A stretch of 64,000 bases of DNA, from positions 120,059 through 184,058 of the forward strand of contig NZ_OBDY01000021.1 in assembly GCF_900215205.1 (NCBI RefSeq). The letters run 5' to 3'. Each line of letters opens with the position of its first letter. Positions within the stretch are counted from its first letter, which is position 1. The position numbers and the translations under genes were made by a program. Of the stretch, positions 34,610 to 42,703 are shown piece by piece. The notes under the pieces were generated by a model. That model saw nothing but the letters and a program-made list of their open reading frames with translations. It did not search any database and was not told the DNA's origin. The stretch comes from Paractinoplanes atraurantiacus. GTDB taxonomy: Bacteria; Actinomycetota; Actinomycetes; Mycobacteriales; Micromonosporaceae.

Positions 34610-35478
34610 AGGGCCTCCGCCGCCGGCACGATCTCCTTGGCGAAGATCTCGAACTGCTTGGTGTCCCACACGTTGCGCAGACCGCCGTGCCCGACCTGGA
34701 AGCCCATGCCGGCCAGCCGGGTCAGCGTCGCGATGATCTCGCCGGCCTTCTCGCCCTTCTCACCCAGGTCGAACGGCACCATCACCGTCTTCTGGATCTC
34801 GTCGTAGTCACGGCCCACGTCCTCGCAGTGCTGCTTGAGCACGTCGAGCTTGTGCTGGAGCTGCGGCCCGGGGAAGAGGTTGCAGGCGTCCGCATACTGC
34901 GCCACCAGCCGCAACGTCTTCTTCTCACCGCCGCCACCGATCAGGATCGGCGGGCGGGGCCGGCTCAGCGGCCGCGGCGAGTTCAGCAGCCGGCCCAGCC
35001 GGTAGTGGGTGCCCTCGAACGGCGTCTCGTCGCCGTCGAACATCTGCCGGCAGATCCTCAGCGCCTCCTCGAGCCGCTCGAACCGTTCCTTGGTCGGCGG
35101 GAACGGCAGGCCGAGCCCGATCGACTCCTCCTCGTTCCAGGCGGCGCCGATGCCGAGAATCGCGCGGCCGCCGGAAAGCACATCGAGCGTGGTCACCGCC
35201 TTGGCCAGCAGGCCCGGCTCGCGGTAGACGACGCCGGTCACCAAGGTCAGCAGTTTGGCTCGCTTGGTGTGCGCGGCCAGGAAGCCCAGCGCGGTGTAGG
35301 CCTCGAGCATGTCCCACTCGGGCGGGCCGATCGGGCCGATCTGCCACAGGTGGTCCATGACGCTGATCCGCTCGAAGCCGGCCTCGTCGGCGGCCGAGGC
35401 GACGTCGCCGAGCACCGCTCCCAGTCGGGGCGCCCCCTCAGGCCAGGTGAAGTTCGAGATGTGCAGGCCAAGTTTCAC
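34606..35478 (-). CDS. LLM class F420-dependent oxidoreductase
   Basis: A 290-residue TIM-barrel protein of the luciferase-like family. Characteristic segments are GFERISVMDHLW, the TLDVLSGGRAILGIGAAWNEEE signature and PPILIGGGGEKKTLRLVAQYADACN. In actinomycetes these enzymes commonly use F420H2. The GTG start has an AAGGGA site. It lies upstream of, and overlaps, the HAD gene. Substrate unknown. Confidence 0.85.
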   Translation of the reverse strand: MKLGLHISNFTWPEGAPRLGAVLGDVASAADEAGFERISVMDHLWQIGPIGPPEWDMLEAYTALGFLAAHTKRAKLLTLVTGVVYREPGLLAKAVTTLDVLSGGRAILGIGAAWNEEESIGLGLPFPPTKERFERLEEALRICRQMFDGDETPFEGTHYRLGRLLNSPRPLSRPRPPILIGGGGEKKTLRLVAQYADACNLFPGPQLQHKLDVLKQHCEDVGRDYDEIQKTVMVPFDLGEKGEKAGEIIATLTRLAGMGFQVGHGGLRNVWDTKQFEIFAKEIVPAAEAL

Positions 35479-35657
35479 AGCGGGTCCCTTCGCAAGCGAC
35501 GCTCCGACAAAACCTAATCATGCTTTTGTACGCAGGGTGTCCGCTCAACGGCCGGTTCGAGCCACGGGAACGATCTTCCTCGGCCGAACCGACGAGTTGC
35601 CGAACGGTTGCCGGCCGGTAGCTTCGAAGATCAGGAACAAGCTTGAGGAGCACCGCC

Positions 35658-37526
35658 ATGCTTCCTTCGCCGCTTCCCCCAGCGACGAAACGCGCCCGAC
35701 CATCATCACCCTCCGTGAGCGTCGTCCTTCCCGTCCGGGACCCCGCCGGCCTGCCGCTGATGCTGCGCGGCCTGCCGCCGGTCGACGAGGTCGTGGTGGT
35801 GGCCGAGACAGGCTCGGCGTCCGCCGTAGCGGCGCGGAACCTGCGGCCCGGCGCCGTCGTGGTGTCTCCTACCCGTCCCGGCCCCGGTAATGCGCTCGCG
35901 TGCGGGATCGCCGCATCCCGCGGCGACGTGGTGGTCACCCTCAACGGCGACGGCTCGACCGACCCGGCCGAGATCCCACGCTTCGTCGAGGCCCTGGTGG
36001 CCGGGGCCGACGTGGCGCTCGGCTCCCGCTACGCGGCGGGCGGCCGCGACCTGACCGGCGGCCGTTTCCGCCGCTGGGCCGACCTGATCCTGATCTGGTG
36101 CCTGAACGTGCTGCTGGGCACCCACCGCACCGACCCCGGCTTCGGCTACACCGCGTTCTGGCGGGACGCGATGGACCACCTGAACCTCCCCGACCCGTCC
36201 CTCCGCTCCGGCGCCACCTGGGGCGAGGGCCCCGAGATAGCCCCGCTGCTGGCGATCCGCCCCGCCGCCGTCGGCCTCGAGGTCACCGAGATCCCGAGCG
36301 TCGCCTTCCCCCCGATCCGCCGCACCCAGCGAGCCGACCGCCCCCATCTTCACCATTGGCTGCGCACAGCCCTACGCGAGCGCCGCGCCGTCCACCACCC
36401 ACAAACCCCGTTCTCGACCGTCGCCCCTTCACCAACCGCGCCCTTCCCCACAGGCGCGCCCCGCTCCACAGGCGCGACTCTTTCCCCAGGCGCGACCCCT
36501 TCAGGCGCGACCCCTTCCGCAGGCGCGGCCTCTTTCCCAGGCGCGACCTCTTTCCCAGGCGCGACCTCTTCCACAGGTGCGGCCCCTTCTGCAGGCGGGA
36601 CCCCTTCTGCATGGGCGGCCCGTTCCTCCGGTGCATCGCCTTCCTCAAGCGCCACCCATCCCCTACGCAGCGCTCATTCCCCAGGCACCACCCGTCCCAC
36701 CGACCCTTCCCCGGGAACCACCCCTTCCCCAGGCGCAGCCCCTTTCCCCACCGCGGCCCCGGCGATTCCTCCGGTCCAGTACGGCGCGGGATTCCGCCTG
36801 GAACAGGACGGCCCGGGCTATCGGATCACCCCCGAGCCTCGCTCTGCCGACCGCTCACCCCGCCGGACAAATCGGGAAAATCCGGAACGCGGAAGAGGTT
36901 GGGCGCGCGGAGAGCGCTCGAAAAGGCGAGACCGAGAAGCCTGGGCCGGCGGCAACAGCTCGACGGGCCGCGAAGGCCCGGCGGGCCGCGAAGGCTCGGC
37001 GGGCCGCGAAGGCTCGGCGGGCCGCGAAGGCCCGATGCGCCCCAAGGGCTCGACGGGACCCGAAGGCTCGATGGGCCGGGGCGGCTTCCTGAGCCCCGAA
37101 GGCTTGGCGGGCCGCGATGGCTTGATGGGCCGCGACGGGGCGGCCGGGGGGCGGGAGCGGGCGACCGCTGAGGTCTGGCGGCAGGCCGATCGGCGGGGAT
37201 CTGGGGAGCCGATCTGGAGTCCGTCGCCCAGGACCTCGCCGCCCTCGCGGGATCTGTGGCGGGACCGGCGCGGTCACAATCACCCCATCTCGCCCTATCC
37301 GGCCTCGCATCCTGAGCCGCTGCTCGGGCCGGACGTTCAGCCTCGCAGCGCCGAGGATGCCTGGCTTCCCCTGCCTCGGGCGCCCAAGCAGCCCGGTGAG
37401 GTGGGTGCTCGGCGGCGGCGGATCGCCGGCCGCCAGTCGCAGCCCGACCTGCGCGTCATCAACGGCGAAGGTGCGGGTTCGGCCGGCGGCCGCCGGGGCC
37501 GGCTGCGGTCGGTCAAGAAGCCTTAG
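35658..37526 (+). CDS. GT2 glycosyltransferase with disordered and collagen-like C-terminal tail
   Basis: A 622-residue protein. Residues 1-250 are a GT2 domain of the polyprenyl-phosphate glycosyltransferase type (VSVVLPVRDPAG, VVTLNGDGSTDP, LGSRYAAGG). Residues 255-385 are Pro/Ser/Thr/Ala-rich with repeated GATxxxGAT units. Residues 437-496 form twenty Gly-X-Y-like triplets (GRE, GPA, GSA, GPE, GLA, GRD), eighteen with Gly first. The rest is Arg/Pro-rich. No membrane helix is obvious. The tail is far longer than the family norm and its DNA is repetitive (18-bp units). The ATG follows GAGGAG. It overlaps the convergent FGD gene by 14 bp. Confidence 0.82.
   Translation: MLPSPLPPATKRARPSSPSVSVVLPVRDPAGLPLMLRGLPPVDEVVVVAETGSASAVAARNLRPGAVVVSPTRPGPGNALACGIAASRGDVVVTLNGDGSTDPAEIPRFVEALVAGADVALGSRYAAGGRDLTGGRFRRWADLILIWCLNVLLGTHRTDPGFGYTAFWRDAMDHLNLPDPSLRSGATWGEGPEIAPLLAIRPAAVGLEVTEIPSVAFPPIRRTQRADRPHLHHWLRTALRERRAVHHPQTPFSTVAPSPTAPFPTGAPRSTGATLSPGATPSGATPSAGAASFPGATSFPGATSSTGAAPSAGGTPSAWAARSSGASPSSSATHPLRSAHSPGTTRPTDPSPGTTPSPGAAPFPTAAPAIPPVQYGAGFRLEQDGPGYRITPEPRSADRSPRRTNRENPERGRGWARGERSKRRDREAWAGGNSSTGREGPAGREGSAGREGSAGREGPMRPKGSTGPEGSMGRGGFLSPEGLAGRDGLMGRDGAAGGRERATAEVWRQADRRGSGEPIWSPSPRTSPPSRDLWRDRRGHNHPISPYPASHPEPLLGPDVQPRSAEDAWLPLPRAPKQPGEVGARRRRIAGRQSQPDLRVINGEGAGSAGGRRGRLRSVKKP
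36966..37145. repeat. 18-bp repeat encoding Gly-X-Y triplets
   Basis: Tandem copies of ggccgcgaaggctcggcg, nearly perfect at first and drifting later, encode GREGSA/GREGPA and then degenerate GxE/GxD triplets inside the glycosyltransferase gene. Confidence 0.85.
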
Positions 37527-38514
37527 CGCGCAGCTGCGGGAGGATCTTCTCGCTGTAGAGGCGCAGGAAACGCTCCTGGTCGGGGCCGGGGGCGTGGAAG
37601 ACCAGGTGCTTGAAGCCCATGTCGAGATATTCGGTGATCTTCTCGACGTGCTCGTCGTGGTCGGACGAGACGATCCAGCGTGACGCCGTGCGCTCGACCG
37701 GCAGCTCGTCGGAGAGGCGCTGCATCTCGATCGGGTCCTCGACGCCGGTCTTCTCGTCCGGTGTCAGCGCCAGCGCGCCCCAGTGCCGGGTGTCCTGGCG
37801 GGCCTTCTCGTGGTCGTCGTCGAACGAGACCTTCACCTCGATCAGCAGGTCCAGGTCGTCGATTTTGCGGCCGGCCTTTTCGGCGCCCTCGCGGACCGCC
37901 GGCAGCAGCGTGTCGGTGTAGAGCTCCCGGCCCTTGCCGCTGGTGGTGATGAAGCCGTCGGCGATGCGGCCGGCGAGCCGGGTCGCGGACGGGCCGGAGG
38001 CGCCGATGTAGATCGGCACCGGGATCTCCGGCTTGTCGTAGATCGTGGCGTTCTCGGTCTGGTAGAACTGCCCGTCGAACGTCACCCGGTCCTCGCGCCA
38101 CAGCTTCTGGATGAGCTGCACGGCCTCCTTGAGGCGGGCGAAACGCTCCTTGCCGTCGGGCCACGGGATGCCCAGGGGCACCTCGTTGAGCGACTCGCCG
38201 GAGCCGACGCCGAGCACGACACGCTCCGGGGCCAGGCAGCCCAGCGTGGCGAAGGCCTGGGCCACCACGGCCGGGTGGTAGCGGAACGACGGCGTGAGCA
38301 CGCTCGTGCCGATCAGGATCCGCTCGGTGCGGGCGGCGAGCGCGCCCAGCCACGGCAGCGCCGCCGGCGCGTGGCCGCCGTCGTGCCGCCACGGCTGGAG
38401 GTGGTCGCTGACGAAGACGGAGTCGAAGCCGAGCTCCTCGGCCAGGACGCTGTAGTTGAGGAGTTCCGACGGCGGGAACTGCTCCGCCGAAGCCTTGTAC
38501 CCGAACCGAATCAT
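37513..38514 (-). CDS. fgd: F420-dependent glucose-6-phosphate dehydrogenase (FGD-like)
   Basis: A 333-residue LLM-family enzyme that closely matches recalled mycobacterial FGD1 through its length. Shared blocks include GYKASAEQFPPSELL, SDHLQPWRHDGGHAP, GTSVLTPSFRYHPAVVAQAFATLGC and SGKGRELYTDTLLPAVREGA, ending in HLVFHAPGPDQERFLRL. It oxidises glucose-6-phosphate to 6-phosphogluconolactone and reduces F420. That reductant could feed the F420-type oxidoreductases at 34606-35478 and 42704-43618. I start at the ATG before IRFGYKAS. Close paralogues (F420-dependent hydroxymycolate or sugar dehydrogenases) are an alternative. Confidence 0.82.
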   Translation of the reverse strand: MIRFGYKASAEQFPPSELLNYSVLAEELGFDSVFVSDHLQPWRHDGGHAPAALPWLGALAARTERILIGTSVLTPSFRYHPAVVAQAFATLGCLAPERVVLGVGSGESLNEVPLGIPWPDGKERFARLKEAVQLIQKLWREDRVTFDGQFYQTENATIYDKPEIPVPIYIGASGPSATRLAGRIADGFITTSGKGRELYTDTLLPAVREGAEKAGRKIDDLDLLIEVKVSFDDDHEKARQDTRHWGALALTPDEKTGVEDPIEMQRLSDELPVERTASRWIVSSDHDEHVEKITEYLDMGFKHLVFHAPGPDQERFLRLYSEKILPQLRAKAS

Positions 38515-38524
38515 GAATCTGAGA

Positions 38525-40363
38525 CTAACCCGCGGCCTTGTACGCCTCTCCGGCCTCCGTGGGACTGTCGCCATCCTTGTAAAGGCCGAAGTCGACGCTG
38601 TCGCCGACGGCCGGCAATCCGAACCAGGCGTAGCGCTCGAGCCACGAACGGCTCTCCAGGCCCTTCGTCGTGCCCTTGATGAAGGTGACCAGCTGCGCCT
38701 GGGTCGGATATTTCGGCGTACCGGAGAAATTCATGAGGCCGAACTCGGTGACCCAGATCGGCTTGCCGTACCGCTTGTGCACCGCGTCGACGTACCCCAG
38801 GAACTGGTTGACCGCGGCCGCGCTGAAGTCGGAGCCGTACCAGTGCAGGGTGATGAAGTCGACGCGGTAGCCCTTGTCCTTCGCCCCGCTCATGAATCGG
38901 TCGAGCCAGCCGCCGGGGGTGTCACCGCCGTACGCCACCGAAGGGCTGCCCAGGCGCATGCCGGTCGCCTGGAGCTTGGGCCAGGCGGCCAGCGCGTCCT
39001 CGACGGTCATGTTGGCCTGCCCGCCCATGTCGGGCTCGTTGAAGCCGAGCAGGACATCGCCCTCCTTCTTGACCTCGGACAGGGTGGCATCGGTGACGTT
39101 GGCCTTGCCCCAGACCATCGGGACGAACTCGACGCCGGACGGGCCGGGCACGTCGTTGTTGTTCGGGCCCCAGTTGTAGTACCAGCCGGCGCCGACGTCG
39201 GCCAGGGCCGCCTTGGACCCGGTGAACTTCCAGACCCCGACGCCTTTCTTCCTGCTGTTCTTGGCCGGGATGACGATCGGGGCCGCGCTGGTCGGTTTCA
39301 GCGAGGGCGTCTTGGAGGGGGTGGGTGAGGGCTTGGCTGATGTACGGGTCGGGGTGGGCGCCGGGCGCGTCGTCGTGGGCGCCGGCGCGGGGGCGGCCAC
39401 CGCGGCGGTGACGGCTTTCGGCGGGTCGGGCTGCTGGGTGACCACGACGGCGACGCCGCCGCCGACGACCGCCGTGGTGGCCAGGGCGGCGGTCAGCACC
39501 TTCTGCGAGAGACCGATACCGACCTTGGCAGCAGCGTGGGCGCCCACCCCGGCCTTGGCCGCGGCGGCGCCACCGGCACCGGCACCGGCCGTGAGGCCCT
39601 TGCCGAGCAGCGTGGCCGGCAGCGGGACGAGGGCCATGCCGGCCAGCAGCCGCTCGGCCGCCACGAGGCCGTTCCACGACGGCGAGCAGTAGCGGCAGTC
39701 GCGGGTGTGCCGGGCGATGCGCTTGCGCCAGAGCGCGCTCGGCCGCCCGTCCCACTCGGCGGTGACCGCCTGGAGGTCGGGGCAGGGCGGCGTGGCGGCG
39801 AGGGCCCGTACCACCACCCGGGCCGTCTCGAGCTGGCCTTTCATCCGCTGCACGCGGACCGCCGCGTGCTGGCGGGTCACGTCGGTGGCGGCGACGATCT
39901 CGTCGCGGGTCAGCTCGCCGGAGGCCTCGAGCCACCACAGCGAGAGCAGCTCACGGTTGTCCTCGTCGAGCCAGCGGGTCGCCTCGGCGGTCTCCCGGCG
40001 CTGGCCGGAGAGCTCGAGCCGAGTGATCGCCAGGTCGGTGAAGTCGGCGCCGGGGTCGCGCAGGTCTTCGTGCAGCAGCGCCTCGGGGGCGCCGCGGCGG
40101 GCCCGGAAGCGCTCGCGCACCTGCCGCACGGTGATCGCGACCAGCCAGGACCGGAACGCCTCGGGCTCGCGCAGGTCGCCGAGGTTGCGCAGGACCCGCA
40201 ACATCACGTCCTGCACCACGTCGTCGACGTCGGCGTGACCCTCCAGGGCCCGCCCGACGATCGTGTAGACCAGCGGCAGGTAGCCGGCCACCAGGCGGTC
40301 GACCGCCACCGGGTCGCCGGCGCGTGCGGCGACAACGGTGGCGATGTCGGGTTGGTCCGCCAT
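38525..40363 (-). CDS. ECF sigma factor fused to zinc finger, membrane helix and GH128 glucanase
   Basis: A 612-residue single polypeptide. Residues 10-190 are ECF sigma regions 2 and 4 (YLPLVYTIVGRALEGHADVDDVVQDV; a helix-turn-helix around DEIVAATDVTRQHAAVRVQRMK). An H219-x3-C223-x2-C226 motif resembles the zinc finger of anti-sigma factors. One membrane helix lies near 285-312 (TAALATTAVVGGGVAVVV), then a Thr/Pro linker to about 365. A C-terminal GH128-like glucan hydrolase domain has the expected glutamates E443 (GFNEPDMG) and E540 (WVTEFG). Sigma would be cytoplasmic and the glucanase outside. No separate anti-sigma gene is adjacent. Fused ECF groups with extracytoplasmic tails are known in actinobacteria. 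Confidence 0.9.
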   Translation of the reverse strand: MADQPDIATVVAARAGDPVAVDRLVAGYLPLVYTIVGRALEGHADVDDVVQDVMLRVLRNLGDLREPEAFRSWLVAITVRQVRERFRARRGAPEALLHEDLRDPGADFTDLAITRLELSGQRRETAEATRWLDEDNRELLSLWWLEASGELTRDEIVAATDVTRQHAAVRVQRMKGQLETARVVVRALAATPPCPDLQAVTAEWDGRPSALWRKRIARHTRDCRYCSPSWNGLVAAERLLAGMALVPLPATLLGKGLTAGAGAGGAAAAKAGVGAHAAAKVGIGLSQKVLTAALATTAVVGGGVAVVVTQQPDPPKAVTAAVAAPAPAPTTTRPAPTPTRTSAKPSPTPSKTPSLKPTSAAPIVIPAKNSRKKGVGVWKFTGSKAALADVGAGWYYNWGPNNNDVPGPSGVEFVPMVWGKANVTDATLSEVKKEGDVLLGFNEPDMGGQANMTVEDALAAWPKLQATGMRLGSPSVAYGGDTPGGWLDRFMSGAKDKGYRVDFITLHWYGSDFSAAAVNQFLGYVDAVHKRYGKPIWVTEFGLMNFSGTPKYPTQAQLVTFIKGTTKGLESRSWLERYAWFGLPAVGDSVDFGLYKDGDSPTEAGEAYKAAG

Positions 40364-40506
40364 GATCCTGCCTTTCGTCGGGCGTCGGTACGGAAAGGGA
40401 GACGCCCGGGTCTTCCTGGGATAACACGTTTTCCGAGCCGGATCGGATGAGCCGAGTTCGGGGCCGATGAGATTAACGTGCGGCCCGGCCGGGAAAACAG
40501 GACCAC

Positions 40507-40899
40507 ATGCGTATGACAGTCCGGTTGGCCCTTCCTCGTGAGGCGGGCAGCGTTCCCGCCGTACGCCGGCTGCTGCGCTCCGCTCTCGACGTCCTGCACG
40601 TGAACCGGCGTGACTCCGACGACCTGGAGATCGCGATCACCGAGGCGTGTTCGAACGTGGTGCGGCACGCCAGCGGCACGGACACCTTCGAGGTCTGTCT
40701 CGATGTGGCCGACGACCGGTGCTCGATCGACGTGAGCGACGACGGCCCGGGGTTCGATCCCGACGCGCCGGGTGTGCCGTCCTCGTCGAGTGAGCACGGG
40801 CGTGGCCTGATGCTGATCAAGGCCCTGGGGGAGAACGTGCGGATGCACTCGGTACCCCGCCGCGGCAGCCTCATTCATTTCGAGAAGTCGTTCGCCTGA
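40507..40899 (+). CDS. RsbW-like anti-sigma serine kinase (GHKL ATPase)
   Basis: A 130-residue stand-alone ATPase of the RsbW/SpoIIAB type. The N-box is AITEACSNVVRHA, the G1 box DDGPGFDP and the G2 box GRGLMLIK. Such proteins bind a sigma factor or phosphorylate an anti-anti-sigma protein. It is followed 97 bp later by a SpoIIE-like gene, a typical partner-switching arrangement, although no antagonist (STAS) gene is in this window. ATG 40507 or 40513. Confidence 0.88.
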   Translation: MRMTVRLALPREAGSVPAVRRLLRSALDVLHVNRRDSDDLEIAITEACSNVVRHASGTDTFEVCLDVADDRCSIDVSDDGPGFDPDAPGVPSSSSEHGRGLMLIKALGENVRMHSVPRRGSLIHFEKSFA

Positions 40900-40996
40900 C
40901 CTCTTGTCACACGGCCGCGGGCAAGCACCTATGATGCTTGCTCTGCGGCAACTATTGCCATGGGCTCCCACGCACACTGACAGGAAGGACGATCGC

Positions 40997-42133
40997 GTGA
41001 CCACCCGCCCGGCACATGTCGGCTCGCTTCTGCGTGCGGCCCCACCCGATCGCCTGCCCGAGGTGGCGGCCGAGCATCTGCGCACGACTCTCCCCGCGGT
41101 GACGGGGATGGAGATCTTCCTCAGCGACCTGACCATGACCTCGCTCTGGCCGGTCATCGACCCCGAGGGCGCCCCGGGCGGGCGACTCGAGCAGCGCGTG
41201 TTCGGCAGTCAGCTGCCGCTGGCCGACGCCGCCTCCGGCCAGGTGCTGCTGCCGCTGACGGTGTGGGGCGACCGGCTCGGCGTGCTGCGGGTCGAGCTCG
41301 ACCAGCCGGCCGCGCCCGACCTGGTCGAGCACCTGACCGGCCCGGCCGACGAGCTGGCCGTCGCGCTGCGCGCCGCCGAGAAGGACACCGACCGGTATCA
41401 CCAGGTCTCCCGCCGGCAGCGCCTCACCATGGCGGCCGAGCTTCAGTGGGCGCTGCTGCCCGGCCGCTCGCTCGGCGGCGAGCGGTTCAAACTGGCCGGC
41501 CAGCTCGAGCCGGCGTACGCGATGTACGGCGACCACTACGACTGGGCCCTCACCGGCGACCGGCTGACCCTGACCGTGCTCAACGGCCACGGCGACGGCA
41601 TCGAGGCGGCCCTGCTCACCACCATCGCGGTCAACGCGATGCGCAACGCCCGCCGTTCCGGCGCCAACATCGTCGAGCAGGCCGAGCTCGCCTCCGACGC
41701 CGTCTACTCCCGCTACGGCGGCGCCTCGCACGTGTCCACCCTGCTGCTGGAGATCGACCTGACCGACGGCGCGGTCGAGGCGGTCGACGCCGGCTCCCCG
41801 CGGGCCCTCATCGCGCACGAGGGCGACATCCGCACGGTCCACCTCGAGCAGCAACTGCCGCTCGGCATGTTCGGCGACGGCCGGTACGAGACCCAGAAGT
41901 TCCAGCTCGAACCGGGCGACCGCCTGCTCGTGGTGAGTGACGGTGTGCACGCCGCCACCCCCGCCGGCCGCCCCGAGTACGGCACTTCCGCCCTGTTGAG
42001 CGCATTACGCCGGACGCGATTGCAGCCACCGGCCGAGGCAGTGGGTACCGTCATGAGAGCGTTGCGCGATTACCATGCCGACGTCGAACCGGAGGACGAC
42101 GCGGTGATCGTCTGCCTGGACTGGCTGCGATAG
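40997..42133 (+). CDS. GAF/SpoIIE-like PP2C protein with altered metal site
   Basis: A 378-residue protein. An N-terminal GAF-like region (1-135) precedes a PP2C/SpoIIE domain. The first metal motif is present as GD179HYD182. The usual GDVxGHG block reads TVLNGHGDG (V194-L-N-G-H): the conserved aspartate is replaced. VVSDGV and EDDAVIVCL near the end are conserved. It may therefore be weakly active or a pseudophosphatase. Its partner is probably the RsbW-like kinase upstream. The GTG start follows CAGGAAGGA, which decides against the longer upstream frame. Confidence 0.85.
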   Translation: MTTRPAHVGSLLRAAPPDRLPEVAAEHLRTTLPAVTGMEIFLSDLTMTSLWPVIDPEGAPGGRLEQRVFGSQLPLADAASGQVLLPLTVWGDRLGVLRVELDQPAAPDLVEHLTGPADELAVALRAAEKDTDRYHQVSRRQRLTMAAELQWALLPGRSLGGERFKLAGQLEPAYAMYGDHYDWALTGDRLTLTVLNGHGDGIEAALLTTIAVNAMRNARRSGANIVEQAELASDAVYSRYGGASHVSTLLLEIDLTDGAVEAVDAGSPRALIAHEGDIRTVHLEQQLPLGMFGDGRYETQKFQLEPGDRLLVVSDGVHAATPAGRPEYGTSALLSALRRTRLQPPAEAVGTVMRALRDYHADVEPEDDAVIVCLDWLR

Positions 42134-42221
42134 CTGCCAGGAAACGGCATGATCCACCCGTTCACCGGGTAGAGGCCCGGGCGTACGGCCGAGCACGTCT
42201 GCAGAACGAGGAAGTTCCGAC

Positions 42222-42689
42222 ATGGACCGGCACACCGACGTTGCCGCGGCTGTCGAGTCGACGGCCGATTCGCTGGTGTCCGTCCTCGACGCGGCCCGGC
42301 TGGCGCAGACACCGGCGGTGCCGCCGGCACAGCTGCGGGTGCTCATGATCGTCTCCGCCAACCGGCAGACCAACATGAGCCGGCTCGCCGAGACCCTCGA
42401 GGTGGTGCCCTCCTCGGCCAGCCGCCTGTGCGACCGGCTCGAGGCGACCGGGCTGCTGCGCCGGGTGCCCGACCCGCGTGACCGCCGCGAGGTGCGGCTG
42501 ATGCTCACCCCGGCCGCCCGCCGGCTCCTCGACCAGCTGCGGGAGAGCCGGCGCAAGGCGCTGGGCGAGGTGCTCGGCCGGATGGACGCCGCCGCCCAGC
42601 AGGAGCTGGTGCGGGCCCTGGAGGCTTTCGCCGAGGCGGCGCACCGCGACGCCGGCCAGGGAGCCGGTCAGGACCGCCGCACGGCGTGA
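42222..42689 (+). CDS. MarR family regulator
   Basis: A 155-residue winged-helix protein. LRVLMIVSANRQTNMSRLAETLEVVPSSASRLCDRLEATGLLRRVPDPRDRREVRLMLT is the MarR core, including the DxRD wing motif. It follows the SpoIIE-like gene by 88 bp in the same direction and lies 14 bp before an LLM oxidoreductase gene. MarR genes often accompany SpoIIE/RsbW-type pairs in actinomycetes. Ligand unknown. Confidence 0.9.
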   Translation: MDRHTDVAAAVESTADSLVSVLDAARLAQTPAVPPAQLRVLMIVSANRQTNMSRLAETLEVVPSSASRLCDRLEATGLLRRVPDPRDRREVRLMLTPAARRLLDQLRESRRKALGEVLGRMDAAAQQELVRALEAFAEAAHRDAGQGAGQDRRTA

Positions 42690-42703
42690 GATAGCGTCGT
42701 CCG

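Noticed and set aside
38525..39240. A separate glucanase gene following the sigma factor
   Set aside because: The frame is continuous from the sigma ATG through the linker, with no stop and no ribosome site or signal peptide before the GH128 part, so it is one fusion gene.
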